Shown: positions 1 through 9,093, numbered from the stretch's first letter. The stretch: 64,000 nucleotides of DNA from an uncultured Lachnospiraceae bacterium (GCA_947630925.1 CANRJM010000008.1:16425-80424), one strand, 5' to 3'. A program made the numbers and translations. The notes: a model not told the origin generated them from the sequence alone.

Positions 1-2
1 CG

Positions 3-662
3 TCAGGCTGTAGTTTGGTAAAAGAAAATGAAAACTTTAAGCAGAAAGACTTAGAGCAGAATGCCGGGGCTTTTGTGAACCAGTGGTTCGGCTATGATTT
101 CGCTTCTACAGTGGAACAATATCAGGATCAGATGACAAGCGACCAGATAGAACAGTATCAGAATTATAGTAAGCTGCAAAAAGAGCATGGTCAAATGAAG
201 AAGCTGGAAAAGACAGAATATACGGCGTCTTCTGATGCGGCAACCGTTACCTTGACTGTTTCTACGGAAAAGAAGGGAAAATTGATCTTTACCGTAACCT
301 ATGATGAGACAGCGCAGATTAGCGACTGGAAAGTGGAAGAATATCAGTCTGTCGGCGCTATCATGGGAAAAGCAGGCTTGAATACCGTTATGAGTATGGC
401 AATCGTATTCGTTGTATTGATTTTTATCTCCCTGTTAATCGCAAGTTTTCAATTCATTGGGACTGCGCAAAGGAAGCAGGAAAATGCGGTTTCTGCACCG
501 GCACCTGCTACACCAGAGCCTGCTGCACAGGCGCCTGACGTTGGGGAGAATCCGGCCGACGACTTGGAGTTAGCAGCGGTAATAGCGGCTGCAATTGCCG
601 CCGCAAGTGAAAGCGGACCTACAGACGGACTGGTAGTTCGTTCGATTGTGCGCCGTTCCTGA
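3..662 (+). CDS. OadG-like subunit of a Na+-translocating decarboxylase, lipoprotein form (5' end cut off)
   Basis: The reading frame is open from the window edge, and its first visible codons read Ser-Gly-Cys (Cys at 9-11). This looks like the end of a lipoprotein signal peptide, so the true start lies upstream and the TTG at 15 is not the start. After the Cys comes an exported domain of about 110 residues, resembling DUF3887-type folds. A single membrane helix follows (about residues 125-147 counted from the TTG), then an Ala/Pro linker and a tail with DDLELAAVIAAAIAA, typical of OadG/gamma subunits. Gamma subunits are small anchors that assemble the decarboxylase complex. The genes that follow (biotin carrier, beta, alpha) support that role. 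The lipoprotein/extracellular part is an addition to the plain OadG design. Confidence 0.8.
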   Translation, partial: SGCSLVKENENFKQKDLEQNAGAFVNQWFGYDFASTVEQYQDQMTSDQIEQYQNYSKLQKEHGQMKKLEKTEYTASSDAATVTLTVSTEKKGKLIFTVTYDETAQISDWKVEEYQSVGAIMGKAGLNTVMSMAIVFVVLIFISLLIASFQFIGTAQRKQENAVSAPAPATPEPAAQAPDVGENPADDLELAAVIAAAIAAASESGPTDGLVVRSIVRRS

Positions 663-723
663 ACGATGCGGGAAGTTGATATGAAAATATATGAATTATG
701 AAAAGAAAATGGAGGAGAAAATT

Positions 724-1080
724 ATGAAGAATTACACAATTACCGTAAATGGTACTGTATATGACGTAACAGTAGAGGAAGGAACGGGCGCAGCGGCGCC
801 GGCAGCTCCTAAAGCGGCACCGAAGGCAGCAGCGCAAAAGGCGGCGGCTCCATCAGGAGCGCAGGGTTCTATTAAGGTCAATGCGCCAATGCAGGGAAAA
901 ATCTTATCTGTCAGCGCTCAGACAGGACAGACTGTGAAGAAGGGCGATTTGCTTATGATCTTAGAGGCAATGAAGATGGAGAATGAAGTGGTTGCACCAC
1001 AGGATGGCGTTGTTGCAAGCATCAATGTGGCAGCCGGTGATACGGTAGAAGTAGGAGCAATTCTGGCAACTATGAATTAA
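724..1080 (+). CDS. Biotin carboxyl carrier protein of the decarboxylase
   Basis: This is a 118-residue biotinyl/lipoyl carrier. It has a short N-terminal beta segment, an Ala/Pro-rich flexible linker (about 22-48) and a C-terminal biotinyl domain with EAMKMENEV, where Lys84 would carry biotin. It shuttles carboxyl groups from the alpha carboxyltransferase to the membrane beta subunit. I chose the ATG at 724 because a GGAGG-type ribosome site lies just before it; an in-frame ATG at 691 has none and would add a non-homologous tail. It sits between the gamma-like gene and the beta gene, as expected for complexes whose biotin domain is not fused to alpha. Confidence 0.93.
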   Translation: MKNYTITVNGTVYDVTVEEGTGAAAPAAPKAAPKAAAQKAAAPSGAQGSIKVNAPMQGKILSVSAQTGQTVKKGDLLMILEAMKMENEVVAPQDGVVASINVAAGDTVEVGAILATMN

Positions 1081-1097
1081 TTTAGGAGGGAACGACT

Positions 1098-2240
1098 TTG
1101 GATTACGTTATTACGACGTTAGAGAATCTGGCGGGTCAGACAGCGTTTGCCAATATTACGCTTGGAAATTATTTAATGATCGTTGTCGGCTGCATTTTTC
1201 TCTATCTGGCGATTAAAAAAGAATATGAACCGCTGCTGTTGGTTCCAATCGCATTTGGTATGATCCTGGTAAATATCTATCCGGATATCATGGCAGAGCC
1301 TACGGATACGGCAAATGGCGGTTTGTTATATTATTTCTTTCAACTGGATGAATGGAGTATCCTGCCTTCCCTTATTTTCTTAGGAGTCGGTGCAATGACT
1401 GATTTTGGTCCGTTGATTGCTAATCCGGCAAGCTTTCTTTTGGGAGCGGCAGCGCAGTTTGGTATATTTACAGCATATTTGATTGCAATTTTGTTAGGAT
1501 TTAATGATAAAGCAGCGGCTTCGATTTCCATTATCGGCGGCGCAGACGGTCCGACTTCTATTTTCCTGTGCGGTAAGTTAAGGCAGACGGAATATATGGG
1601 ACCGATTGCAGTGGCGGCATATTCTTATATGTCTTTGGTGCCGATCATTCAGCCTCCGATCATGAGGCTGCTTACAACGGAAAAGGAGCGGAAGATTAAG
1701 ATGGGACAGCTTCGTCCGGTTTCCAAACTGGAAAAGATCCTGTTCCCGATCATTGTTACCATCGTGGTATGTTTATTGCTGCCGACGACAGCGCCTCTTG
1801 TCGGTATGCTGATGCTTGGTAATCTGTTTAAAGAATCCGGAGTAGTAAAACAACTGGCGGAGACGGCATCCAACGCTTTGATGTATATTGTCGTTATTCT
1901 GCTTGGTACTTCTGTTGGCGCAACAACGAGCGCAGAAGCATTTTTAAAGGTTACTACATTAAAAATTGTTGCACTTGGCCTGATTGCGTTTGCAGTGGGT
2001 ACTGCAGCAGGTGTATTATTCGGAAAGTTGATGTGCATTGCAACAAAGGGAAAGGTCAATCCTTTGATTGGATCTGCCGGTGTATCTGCGGTGCCAATGG
2101 CGGCGCGTGTATCGCAAAAGGTGGGCAAGGAAGCAGATCCGACAAACTTCCTGTTGATGCATGCTATGGGACCAAACGTCGCGGGCGTCATTGGTACAGC
2201 GGTAGCTGCCGGCGTCTTTATGGCAATTTTTGGCATTTAA
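1098..2240 (+). CDS. oadB: Sodium ion-translocating decarboxylase, beta subunit
   Basis: This 380-residue polytopic membrane protein couples decarboxylation of carboxybiotin to Na+ export. It carries the family motif GGADGPTSI (about 147-155), whose Asp belongs to the ion and carboxybiotin path, and a C-terminal helix with [10 protein letters not shown]. Its length fits OadB/GcdB/MmdB. The start is TTG at 1098, with AGGAGG eight bases upstream; no ATG fits better. It lies 17 bp after the biotin carrier and 90 bp before alpha. The beta sequence alone does not give the substrate; the alpha subunit points to oxaloacetate or pyruvate. Confidence 0.95.
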   Translation: MDYVITTLENLAGQTAFANITLGNYLMIVVGCIFLYLAIKKEYEPLLLVPIAFGMILVNIYPDIMAEPTDTANGGLLYYFFQLDEWSILPSLIFLGVGAMTDFGPLIANPASFLLGAAAQFGIFTAYLIAILLGFNDKAAASISIIGGADGPTSIFLCGKLRQTEYMGPIAVAAYSYMSLVPIIQPPIMRLLTTEKERKIKMGQLRPVSKLEKILFPIIVTIVVCLLLPTTAPLVGMLMLGNLFKESGVVKQLAETASNALMYIVVILLGTSVGATTSAEAFLKVTTLKIVALGLIAFAVGTAAGVLFGKLMCIATKGKVNPLIGSAGVSAVPMAARVSQKVGKEADPTNFLLMHAMGPNVAGVIGTAVAAGVFMAIFGI

Positions 2241-2330
2241 GCCGGGCAGACAGAAGTATTTCAGCAATAGTATAGTTTTTATGAATATAAACGATTCAAT
2301 ATGCCGCAATAGCGGCAGAATGGAGGAAAC

Positions 2331-3743
2331 ATGGCAGAGATAGAAAAGAAACCTTTAAAGATCACGGAGACAATCCTTCGTGATGCGCATCAGTCTCTGA
2401 TTGCAACCCGTATGACAACAGAGCAGATGCTTCCAATCATTGAAAAGATGGATCAGGTTGGTTATCACGCAGTGGAGTGCTGGGGTGGCGCGACATTTGA
2501 TGCATCGCTTCGTTTTTTGAAAGAGGATCCATGGGAGAGACTTCGTAAGTTACGGGCCGGTTTTAAGAAAACAAAGCTGCAGATGTTATTCCGTGGACAG
2601 AATATTTTAGGATATAATCATTATGCGGATGATGTAGTAGAGTATTTTGTCCAGAAATCAATTGCAAATGGCATTGATATTATCCGTATCTTTGACTGTC
2701 TAAATGATCTTCGGAATCTTGAGACGGCAGTTAATGCTGCCAATAAAGAGAATGGCCATGCGCAGGTTGCGCTTTCCTACACGTTGGGAGACGCTTATAC
2801 ATTGGATTATTGGAAAGACATGGCAAAGAAAATTGAAGCGATGGGTGCAAAATCAATCTGCATCAAGGATATGGCAGGTCTCTTAGTGCCGGTCAAAGCG
2901 ACGGAACTGGTAACGGCGCTTAAAAACTCCGTTAAGATTCCGGTCGATCTCCATACGCATTATACATCCGGCGTAGCTTCCATGACTTATATGAAAGCAG
3001 TGGAAGCAGGCTGTGACATCATTGATACGGCGATGTCTCCGTTTTCCATGGGAACCAGCCAGCCGGCTACGGAGGTTATGGTGGAAGCCTTTAAAGGAAC
3101 GCCTTATGATACCGGCCTTGATCAGACCAAGCTTGCTGAGATTGCAGAGTATTTCCGCCCGTTACGGGAGGAAGCGCTTAAAAGCGGCCTGATGAATACA
3201 AAGGTGCTCGGCGTTGATATCAAGACACTGATGTATCAGGTGCCGGGAGGAATGTTAAGTAACTTAGTCTCCCAGTTAAAGGAAATGGGACAGGAAGACA
3301 AATATGAACAGGTTCTGGCAGAGGTGCCAAGAGTGCGAAAGGACTTTGGCGAACCGCCGTTAGTTACGCCTTCCTCACAGATTGTAGGTACACAGGCAGT
3401 ATTAAATGTAGTATCCGGAGAGCGGTATAAGATGGCTACGAAGGAAACGAAGAAACTTCTTGCGGGCGAATTTGGACAGACGGTTAAGCCGTTTAATCCG
3501 GAAGTCCAGAAGAAGTGCATTGGAGATACAAAGCCGATCACCTGCCGTCCTGCTGATTTGATCAAACCGCAGCTTGCCGATATTGAAAAAGAAATGGCAC
3601 AGTATAAACAACAGGATGAGGATGTGCTGTCATATGCATTGTTCCCACAGGTTGCCATGGAATTCTTTCAATATCGTGAAGCGCAGAAAAACAAGGTCGC
3701 TGCTACGGAGGCAGATAGGGAAAATCAGGCATATCCGGTATAA
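2331..3743 (+). CDS. oadA: Oxaloacetate decarboxylase alpha subunit (carboxyltransferase domain, no biotin domain)
   Basis: This is a 470-residue carboxyltransferase of the pyruvate/oxaloacetate type. It opens with RDAHQSL (about 17-23). Metal and carboxybiotin residues are visible at Lys179-Asp180 (IKDMAGLL) and at His208 and His210 (DLHTHYTSG). It moves a carboxyl group from oxaloacetate to biotin on the separate carrier. The C-terminal Pro/Ala linker and biotinyl domain of classic OadA are absent, consistent with the stand-alone carrier at 724-1080. The same architecture occurs in transcarboxylase 5S and pyruvate carboxylase subunit B, so the substrate is inferred from the adjacent membrane subunits. 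Confidence 0.92.
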   Translation: MAEIEKKPLKITETILRDAHQSLIATRMTTEQMLPIIEKMDQVGYHAVECWGGATFDASLRFLKEDPWERLRKLRAGFKKTKLQMLFRGQNILGYNHYADDVVEYFVQKSIANGIDIIRIFDCLNDLRNLETAVNAANKENGHAQVALSYTLGDAYTLDYWKDMAKKIEAMGAKSICIKDMAGLLVPVKATELVTALKNSVKIPVDLHTHYTSGVASMTYMKAVEAGCDIIDTAMSPFSMGTSQPATEVMVEAFKGTPYDTGLDQTKLAEIAEYFRPLREEALKSGLMNTKVLGVDIKTLMYQVPGGMLSNLVSQLKEMGQEDKYEQVLAEVPRVRKDFGEPPLVTPSSQIVGTQAVLNVVSGERYKMATKETKKLLAGEFGQTVKPFNPEVQKKCIGDTKPITCRPADLIKPQLADIEKEMAQYKQQDEDVLSYALFPQVAMEFFQYREAQKNKVAATEADRENQAYPV

Positions 3744-3799
3744 TAGCGTCCTAAAGGAACTGAAAATCGGGCATATGCAGGGAGCTTGACGTTACTTCA

Positions 3800-3833
3800 A
3801 ACGGGAGAAGGAACGATGCTCCCGGTTTTCTCT
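3800..3833 (+). terminator. Terminator of the decarboxylase operon
   Basis: A CGGGAG/CTCCCG stem extended by AA/TT across one bulge is followed by TTTTCTCTT. It separates the decarboxylase genes from ylxM. Confidence 0.7.
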
Positions 3834-3870
3834 TGAAAAGGAATCCGAGAATAACGGAGAATGGACGGCT

Positions 3871-4239
3871 ATGGAGCAGAGAAGAGCAGAGGAAGAAATG
3901 GAAGAGCGCGTACAGCTTTCTGTTTTATATGATTTTTATGGCGCTCTTTTGAAAGAAAATCAGCGGCGGATGTTTGAGGCAAGTATTCTGGAAGATTATA
4001 ACTTTGCTGAAATCGCTGAGGAAGAAGGCATCTCCAGGCAGGGAGCCTATGATGCGATTAAACGTGCCGGTAAACAGCTCTATGATTATGAAAATAAGCT
4101 GGGGTTGGCAGCGAAATTTCAGAAGCAGAAAAAATCCGTACAGGATTTGAAAGAAAAGCTGTCTGAAATGAACGTATCGTGGGATTCTGCGCCGTGGCAA
4201 GCGGTATTACGGGTATTGGAAGAAATTTTAGAAGATTAA
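3871..4239 (+). CDS. ylxM: YlxM family SRP-operon DNA-binding protein
   Basis: This 122-residue acidic protein has a sigma-70 region-4-like helix-turn-helix (about 44-68, NFAEIAEEEGISRQGAYDAI) and a charged C-terminal helix. YlxM/p13 proteins are encoded immediately upstream of ffh in Firmicutes, and that is the case here. Their exact role is not settled; effects on signal recognition particle function have been proposed. The first residues (EQRRAEEEMEERVQ) are more charged than usual. ATG 3871 has GGAGA upstream. A promoter for ffh follows, so ylxM may have its own transcript. Confidence 0.9.
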   Translation: MEQRRAEEEMEERVQLSVLYDFYGALLKENQRRMFEASILEDYNFAEIAEEEGISRQGAYDAIKRAGKQLYDYENKLGLAAKFQKQKKSVQDLKEKLSEMNVSWDSAPWQAVLRVLEEILED

Positions 4240-4242
4240 AAC

Positions 4243-4287
4243 TTGTCAAGAAAAATACTTGACAAAGCAGATTCCTTTAGATATACT
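4243..4287 (+). promoter_or_regulatory. ffh promoter with inverted repeat over the -35
   Basis: TTGACA (4259-4264), a 17-bp spacer and TATACT (4282-4287) form a near-consensus sigma-A promoter. An 8-bp perfect inverted repeat, TTGTCAAG (4243-4250) and CTTGACAA (4258-4265), has its right arm covering the -35. It may be an operator or simply a hairpin at the end of ylxM. Confidence 0.8.
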
Positions 4288-4341
4288 ATGTTTTGTGCTG
4301 TTTTTTAGTTGTTTGTTTAGGAAAGATAGCAGGAGGGATTT

Positions 4342-5685
4342 ATGGCATTCGATAATTTAACAGAAAAGTTACAAAATGTTTTTAAAAACCTTCGCAGTAA
4401 GGGGAGATTAACGGAGGAAGATGTTAAGGCCGCACTCAGGGAAGTAAAAATGGCCCTGCTTGAGGCGGACGTTAACTTCCGCGTCGTAAAAAACTTTATA
4501 AAAACAGTACAGGAGCGCGCAGTAGGCAAAGATGTTTTGAACAGCCTGACGCCGGGGCAGATGGTTATTAAATTGGTCAATGAAGAGCTGGTTCGGTTGA
4601 TGGGCAGTGAGACAACGGAAATTGCGTTAAAACCTTCCAATGAGATTACCGTGATTTTGATGTGTGGTTTACAGGGCGCTGGTAAGACGACAACGACAGC
4701 AAAGATAGCCGGCAAGTTAAAGAAAAAGGGAAGGAGTCCTCTTTTGGCTGCCTGTGATATTTATCGCCCGGCAGCGATTGAACAACTGCAGATTAACGGA
4801 GAAAAGCAGGGAGTGGAAGTATTTTCCATGGGTTCCAGCCATAAACCGGTTGATATTGCAAAAGCCGCCGTGGAGCATGCGGCAAAAAATAAGAATAATG
4901 TTGTGATCCTGGATACGGCAGGACGTCTTCATATTGATGAAGAAATGATGGAAGAACTGCAGGATATCAAAGCGAATATAGCGGTTGATCAAAGTATACT
5001 GGTAGTAGATTCCATGACCGGACAGGATGCGGTCAATGTTGCTTCTTCGTTTCAGGAGAAAATTGGGATTGACGGCGTGATTTTGACAAAGTTGGATGGC
5101 GATACGCGGGGCGGCGCCGCTCTTTCTATTAAGGCAGTTACCGGCTGTCCGATCCTCTTTGTCGGCATGGGAGAAAAACTGTCAGATTTGGAGCAGTTCT
5201 ATCCGGATCGTATGGCGTCCCGTATTCTTGGGATGGGCGATGTATTGACCTTGATTGAGAAGGCAGAGGCTGAGATTGATCAGGAAAAAGCCAGAGAGAT
5301 GGAGAAAAAATTCCGAAAAGCCGAATTTGATTTTAATGATTTCCTGGATCAGATGGCGCAGATGAAAAAGATGGGTGGTATTCAAAGTATTTTGCGGATG
5401 CTGCCGGGGATGGGACTTCCGTCTGATCTGGAGATAGATGACGGTATTTTTAAAAATATCGAGGCTATCATCTATTCTATGACGCTGGAAGAAAGAGGAA
5501 ATCCCGCTATCATCAATCCATCCCGCAAACGCCGAATTGCAAATGGAGCCGGCGTGGATATTTCAGAGGTCAATAAGCTGATGAAGCAGTATGAGCAGTC
5601 GAAGAAAATGATGAAGCAGATGTCAGGCATGATGGGCGGCAAAGGAAAGAAGCGGGGCAGATTTTCCCTGCCGTTTGGATTCTAG
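4342..5685 (+). CDS. ffh: Signal recognition particle protein Ffh
   Basis: This 447-residue SRP GTPase binds signal sequences on the ribosome and delivers them to FtsY at the membrane. Domain order is canonical: N bundle (1-90), G domain with P-loop GLQGAGKTTT (109-118), DTAGR (about 191-195), TKLDGD and GMGEKLSDLE, then a Met-rich M domain from about 300. The C-terminus is a basic, Gly/Lys-rich tail. AGGAGG precedes ATG 4342. It is followed by rpsP and khpA, the usual SRP/ribosome-maturation order, with its own strong promoter upstream. Confidence 0.98.
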   Translation: MAFDNLTEKLQNVFKNLRSKGRLTEEDVKAALREVKMALLEADVNFRVVKNFIKTVQERAVGKDVLNSLTPGQMVIKLVNEELVRLMGSETTEIALKPSNEITVILMCGLQGAGKTTTTAKIAGKLKKKGRSPLLAACDIYRPAAIEQLQINGEKQGVEVFSMGSSHKPVDIAKAAVEHAAKNKNNVVILDTAGRLHIDEEMMEELQDIKANIAVDQSILVVDSMTGQDAVNVASSFQEKIGIDGVILTKLDGDTRGGAALSIKAVTGCPILFVGMGEKLSDLEQFYPDRMASRILGMGDVLTLIEKAEAEIDQEKAREMEKKFRKAEFDFNDFLDQMAQMKKMGGIQSILRMLPGMGLPSDLEIDDGIFKNIEAIIYSMTLEERGNPAIINPSRKRRIANGAGVDISEVNKLMKQYEQSKKMMKQMSGMMGGKGKKRGRFSLPFGF

Positions 5686-5815
5686 TTGATATGTTATCAG
5701 ATTCCGTTCCATTTTTATTCGCGCGAAGGCAAAGTGAGAATGGCGCAAATTGATTGAGAATTTCGGAATTTGAATAGATACCTATGATAGAAGCAGAATA
5801 AGGAGGTGAAATGAG

Positions 5816-6061
5816 ATGGCAGTAAAGATTCGTTTGAGAAGAATGGGTAAGAAGAAAAAGCCTTTCTACAGAGTTGTTGTGGCAGATGCCAGAGCGCCTA
5901 GAGATGGAAGGTTTATTGAGGAAATTGGTACTTACGATCCGAACCAGGATCCAAGCGTTTTCAAGTTTGATGAAGAAAAGGCTAAGAAATGGCTGGCGAA
6001 TGGTGCAAAACCAACGGAGACAGTAGGTAAGTTATTGAAAGAGGCAGGTATTGAAAAATAA
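5816..6061 (+). CDS. rpsP: 30S ribosomal protein S16
   Basis: This 81-residue small-subunit protein has the signatures [20 protein letters not shown] and [20 protein letters not shown]. It takes part in early 30S assembly on 16S rRNA. AGGAGG lies a few bases before ATG 5816. A 130-bp gap separates it from ffh, and khpA follows after 29 bp. Length and sequence are ordinary for Firmicutes. Confidence 0.98.
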   Translation: MAVKIRLRRMGKKKKPFYRVVVADARAPRDGRFIEEIGTYDPNQDPSVFKFDEEKAKKWLANGAKPTETVGKLLKEAGIEK

Positions 6062-6090
6062 TCGTATTTGCCGAGGGGAGGTTTCAGGTC

Positions 6091-6321
6091 ATGAAAGAAT
6101 TAGTTGAAGTTCTTGCGCAGTCGCTTGTTGACCACCCGGAAGAGGTCACTGTTATAGAGACTGAAAAAGACAACGAGATTGTTTTGGAATTGAAAGTGCA
6201 TCCTGATGATATGGGAAAAGTAATCGGTAAGCAGGGACGCATTGCGAAGGCAATACGCGCTGTGGTTAAGGCAGCCGTTTCCAAAACAGATAAGAAAGTT
6301 GTTGTAGAAATCGGACATTAA
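6091..6321 (+). CDS. khpA: KhpA family KH-domain RNA-binding protein
   Basis: This 76-residue single KH domain has the RNA-contacting loop IGKQGR (about 45-50, GxxG). KhpA partners with KhpB/EloR/Jag, binds many RNAs and affects cell elongation and division in Gram-positive bacteria. Its place between rpsP and rimM is the conserved one (ylqC in Bacillus). GGGGAGG precedes ATG 6091. A perfect terminator follows directly, so khpA ends this transcription unit. Confidence 0.95.
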   Translation: MKELVEVLAQSLVDHPEEVTVIETEKDNEIVLELKVHPDDMGKVIGKQGRIAKAIRAVVKAAVSKTDKKVVVEIGH

Positions 6322-6330
6322 CAACGGAAG

Positions 6331-6363
6331 CGCCTGTGCCATATGGTATAGGCGTTTTTGTTT
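6331..6363 (+). terminator. Terminator after khpA
   Basis: A fully paired hairpin (6331-6354, with G-U pairs and a tight ATAT-centred loop) is followed by TTTTTGTTT. It splits rpsP-khpA from rimM-trmD, which are usually co-transcribed. Confidence 0.88.
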
Positions 6364-6508
6364 CTATATAGGATTCAGGTGCAAAATCAAAAATTATCAG
6401 GAAATTGTGGAAAATGACGAAACTGCTGAAAGCAAGTACCTTTTGACACCCGAATTTATATAAGAAACTACGAAAAATGCAATGAAAAAAACAAGAAATG
6501 GAGTCAAG

Positions 6509-7018
6509 ATGGAAGAATTTTTTCGGGTAGGCGTGATTGCCAACACACACGGTATTCGCGGCGAGGTTAAAGTATTCCCGACCACTGATGATGTGAAACG
6601 ATTTGAATGGTTAAAGGATGTGTACCTTGATACCGGCAGGGAAAAAATAAAATTAGAAGTTGCAAAAGTGCGTTTTTTTAAAAAGCTGGTTATTGTAAAA
6701 TTTAAGGGCATAGATGATATCAATGATATTGAAAAGTATAAAGGGAAGGATTTACTGGTTACGAGAGAAGATGCTGTCCCGTTAGAAGAGGATGAATATT
6801 ATTTGTCTGATATTATGGGGGCAGATGTTTTTACCGAGGGTGGCAAGCCGTTTGGTGTGCTTACTGATATTCTTGAAACCGGCGCAAATCTGGTCTATGT
6901 TGTAGAGCATGAAGGCAGGGAGGTATTACTTCCTGCCATTCCGGATTGCGTAAAGGATATCAATGTCGGGGAACACAAAATCATAGTCGATATCCTGCCT
7001 GGACTGTTGGACCTGTAA
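6509..7018 (+). CDS. rimM: Ribosome maturation factor RimM
   Basis: This is a 169-residue 16S rRNA processing factor that binds S19 during 30S head assembly. The N-terminal beta-barrel begins with the conserved FRVGVIANTHGIRGEVKV, and the C-terminal PRC-barrel holds YYLSDIMGADVFTEGGKPFGVLTD in two parts and ends VDILPGLLDL. I chose ATG 6509 because homologues begin just before FRVG and a GGAG sits five bases upstream. The in-frame ATG at 6482 would add an unrelated MKKTRNGVK. It pairs with trmD 68 bp downstream. Confidence 0.96.
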   Translation: MEEFFRVGVIANTHGIRGEVKVFPTTDDVKRFEWLKDVYLDTGREKIKLEVAKVRFFKKLVIVKFKGIDDINDIEKYKGKDLLVTREDAVPLEEDEYYLSDIMGADVFTEGGKPFGVLTDILETGANLVYVVEHEGREVLLPAIPDCVKDINVGEHKIIVDILPGLLDL

Positions 7019-7086
7019 ATATGCGGCTCAATGCATAGAACTTGCTGCATAGGAAGCATAGATAGGAAGGCGAGAAAGAGGTTGAG

Positions 7087-7833
7087 ATGAATTTTCATGT
7101 GATGACGTTATTTCCGGAAATGATTGAAAATGCGATGGCAGTCAGTATCACCGGCCGCGCAATCAAATCAGGCTGCATTTCGGTCAATGCTGTCAATATC
7201 CGGGACTATGCGCAGAATAAACATAATCGTGTGGATGATTATCCCTATGGCGGAGGGGCAGGGATGGTTATGCAGGCTGAACCGGTATATCGTTGTTATG
7301 AAGATATTATAGAAAAGCACGGTTCTGCACGCGTGATCTGTCTGTCTCCACAGGGCAGGGTGTTTTCGCAGGAGATGGCGCAGGAGTATGCCGGAGAAGA
7401 AAACCTGATCTTTCTATGTGGTCATTATGAGGGGATTGATGAACGCGTCCTGGAAGAGATTGTGACAGATTATGTATCGATTGGCGATTATGTGCTGACG
7501 GGGGGCGAACTCCCCGCATTGGTTATGATGGATACGATTGCCCGTTTGGTTCCCGGTGTTTTGAATAATGCTGTTTCGGCACAGACAGAATCGTTTGCGG
7601 AAGGACTTTTAGAATATCCTCAATATACAAGACCGGAGGAATGGCATGGCAAGAAGGTGCCGGCCGTTCTGCTATCGGGCAACCATAAGCTTTTGGCAGA
7701 GTGGTACCGCGAGCAGTCTGTCCTTCGTACGGTAAAGAATCGTCCGGATTTACTGCAGAAGGCTAAACTGACAGAAAAAGAATGTCAGTTGGCAGAGGAA
7801 TTTTTACAGAAAAATGGGAATCGAGGCTTGTGA
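7087..7833 (+). CDS. trmD: tRNA (guanine37-N1)-methyltransferase TrmD
   Basis: This 248-residue SPOUT-family enzyme methylates G37 next to the anticodon using S-adenosylmethionine, which prevents +1 frameshifting. Family motifs are present: YPYGGGAGMVMQ (about 52-63), LCGHYEGIDERV (about 113-124) and SIGDYVLTGGELPA, which form the trefoil-knot cofactor site. In many Firmicutes rplS follows; here the stop codon overlaps the start of apbE by one base, so the two are translationally coupled. Confidence 0.97.
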   Translation: MNFHVMTLFPEMIENAMAVSITGRAIKSGCISVNAVNIRDYAQNKHNRVDDYPYGGGAGMVMQAEPVYRCYEDIIEKHGSARVICLSPQGRVFSQEMAQEYAGEENLIFLCGHYEGIDERVLEEIVTDYVSIGDYVLTGGELPALVMMDTIARLVPGVLNNAVSAQTESFAEGLLEYPQYTRPEEWHGKKVPAVLLSGNHKLLAEWYREQSVLRTVKNRPDLLQKAKLTEKECQLAEEFLQKNGNRGL

Positions 7834-9008
7834 TGTTAAAAAGAGTGATTGCTTATCTGCTGCTATGCGCAGTCATGGTGTGCGGATTTTCCGGATGTAT
7901 CTTCCGGGAGGGTAAAACAGAGCCGCTTAATACGACAGGCTTTGCTTTTGATACGACCTATACGATTACTTTATATGAAGGTGGCAGTAAAGAACTTTTG
8001 AACCACTGTATTCAAAAGTGCAGAGAATATGAAAGGATATTCAGCCGTACCCTGCAGGAAAGCCAGTTATATCAGATCAATGAAATAGAAAGCTGTTATC
8101 TGGAGGCTGTCCGTTCGGGGGTGTGGGCGAAAGCATGGAAACAGGATCAGGTATCTTATGATGCAAAGGACATTGCAGCACTGACCCAAAAAATAGACAG
8201 TAGTAAGAAGGAGACAAATAAAGCGGGTTATAAGATTCAGAAAAACGGTTCGATTGTGTTTGAATTGTCTGAACCGTTGGCAGAGATCGTAGCTAAAGGG
8301 ATGGAATATGCGAAAGTTTCCGGGGGACGGTTTGATATTACCATTGAACCGGTTACTTCCCTTTGGAATTTTAGCGGCGATGATAAGAAGATTCCTGAAA
8401 AAAAAGAACTGCAGGGGGCTTTGCAATATGTCGATTATGGGAAAATTTCTCTGGCCGGAAACCGTCTGACCTTTCAAATGCCGGGAATGGGACTGGACCT
8501 AGGCGGGATTGCCAAGGGATATATTGCAGATATGCTAAAGGCATATTTAAAAGACGGGGGAGTAACCCGGGCGGTAATTAATCTTGGCGGAAACATTCTT
8601 TGCATAGGGAAAAAAAGTGCAGAGGAGAATTTTCTGATTGGGATTCAGCAGCCGTTTGCAGACCGCCATAAAACGGTAGCGGCCGTTTCTGTTGATGATA
8701 TTTCCGTAGTATCTTCCGGCATCTATGAGCGGTATGTGACAGATGAGACGGGAAAGCAGTATCATCATATTTTAAATCCCAAAACGGGATATCCCTATGA
8801 GAATGATTTGATGGCTGTCACAATTCTCTCGGAACGATCGGTAGATGGAGATGCGCTCTCTACGACCTGTTTTTCTATGGGAAAGGAACAGGGAATGGCA
8901 TATGTGGATTCCCTTGACGGAGTATATGCGATATTTATCACAAAGGACGAGAAGATATGGTATTCCAAAGGATTTCAAGCCTATTTGGCAGACAGGCAGA
9001 ACGGATGA
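7833..9008 (+). CDS. apbE: FAD:protein FMN transferase (ApbE lipoprotein)
   Basis: This 391-residue lipoprotein attaches FMN covalently to Thr in exported redox proteins such as Rnf/Nqr subunits and fumarate-reductase-like enzymes. The signal peptide ends in FSGC (Cys22). Catalytic-core motifs are DLGGIAKGY (about 219-227), VINLGGN, HHILNPKTGYP (about 310-320) and the metal-binding GDALSTTCF (about 338-346). ATG 7833 overlaps the trmD TGA, and an upstream in-frame ATG inside trmD is ignored. No flavinylated target is encoded nearby. Its position in the trmD operon is unusual. Confidence 0.93.
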   Translation: MLKRVIAYLLLCAVMVCGFSGCIFREGKTEPLNTTGFAFDTTYTITLYEGGSKELLNHCIQKCREYERIFSRTLQESQLYQINEIESCYLEAVRSGVWAKAWKQDQVSYDAKDIAALTQKIDSSKKETNKAGYKIQKNGSIVFELSEPLAEIVAKGMEYAKVSGGRFDITIEPVTSLWNFSGDDKKIPEKKELQGALQYVDYGKISLAGNRLTFQMPGMGLDLGGIAKGYIADMLKAYLKDGGVTRAVINLGGNILCIGKKSAEENFLIGIQQPFADRHKTVAAVSVDDISVVSSGIYERYVTDETGKQYHHILNPKTGYPYENDLMAVTILSERSVDGDALSTTCFSMGKEQGMAYVDSLDGVYAIFITKDEKIWYSKGFQAYLADRQNG

Positions 9009-9093
9009 AACACCGCGAGGGGATTATCGTGTAAACGTGTCTGCTGCGGGGTCTTTGGTTTCGTATATTGCAGAAAAGAAAGAAGGATGTGCT

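Noticed and set aside
8845..9093. Longer DUF2752 protein
   Set aside because: The extension overlaps apbE and lacks a ribosome site or hydrophobic pattern; ATG 9094 fits.
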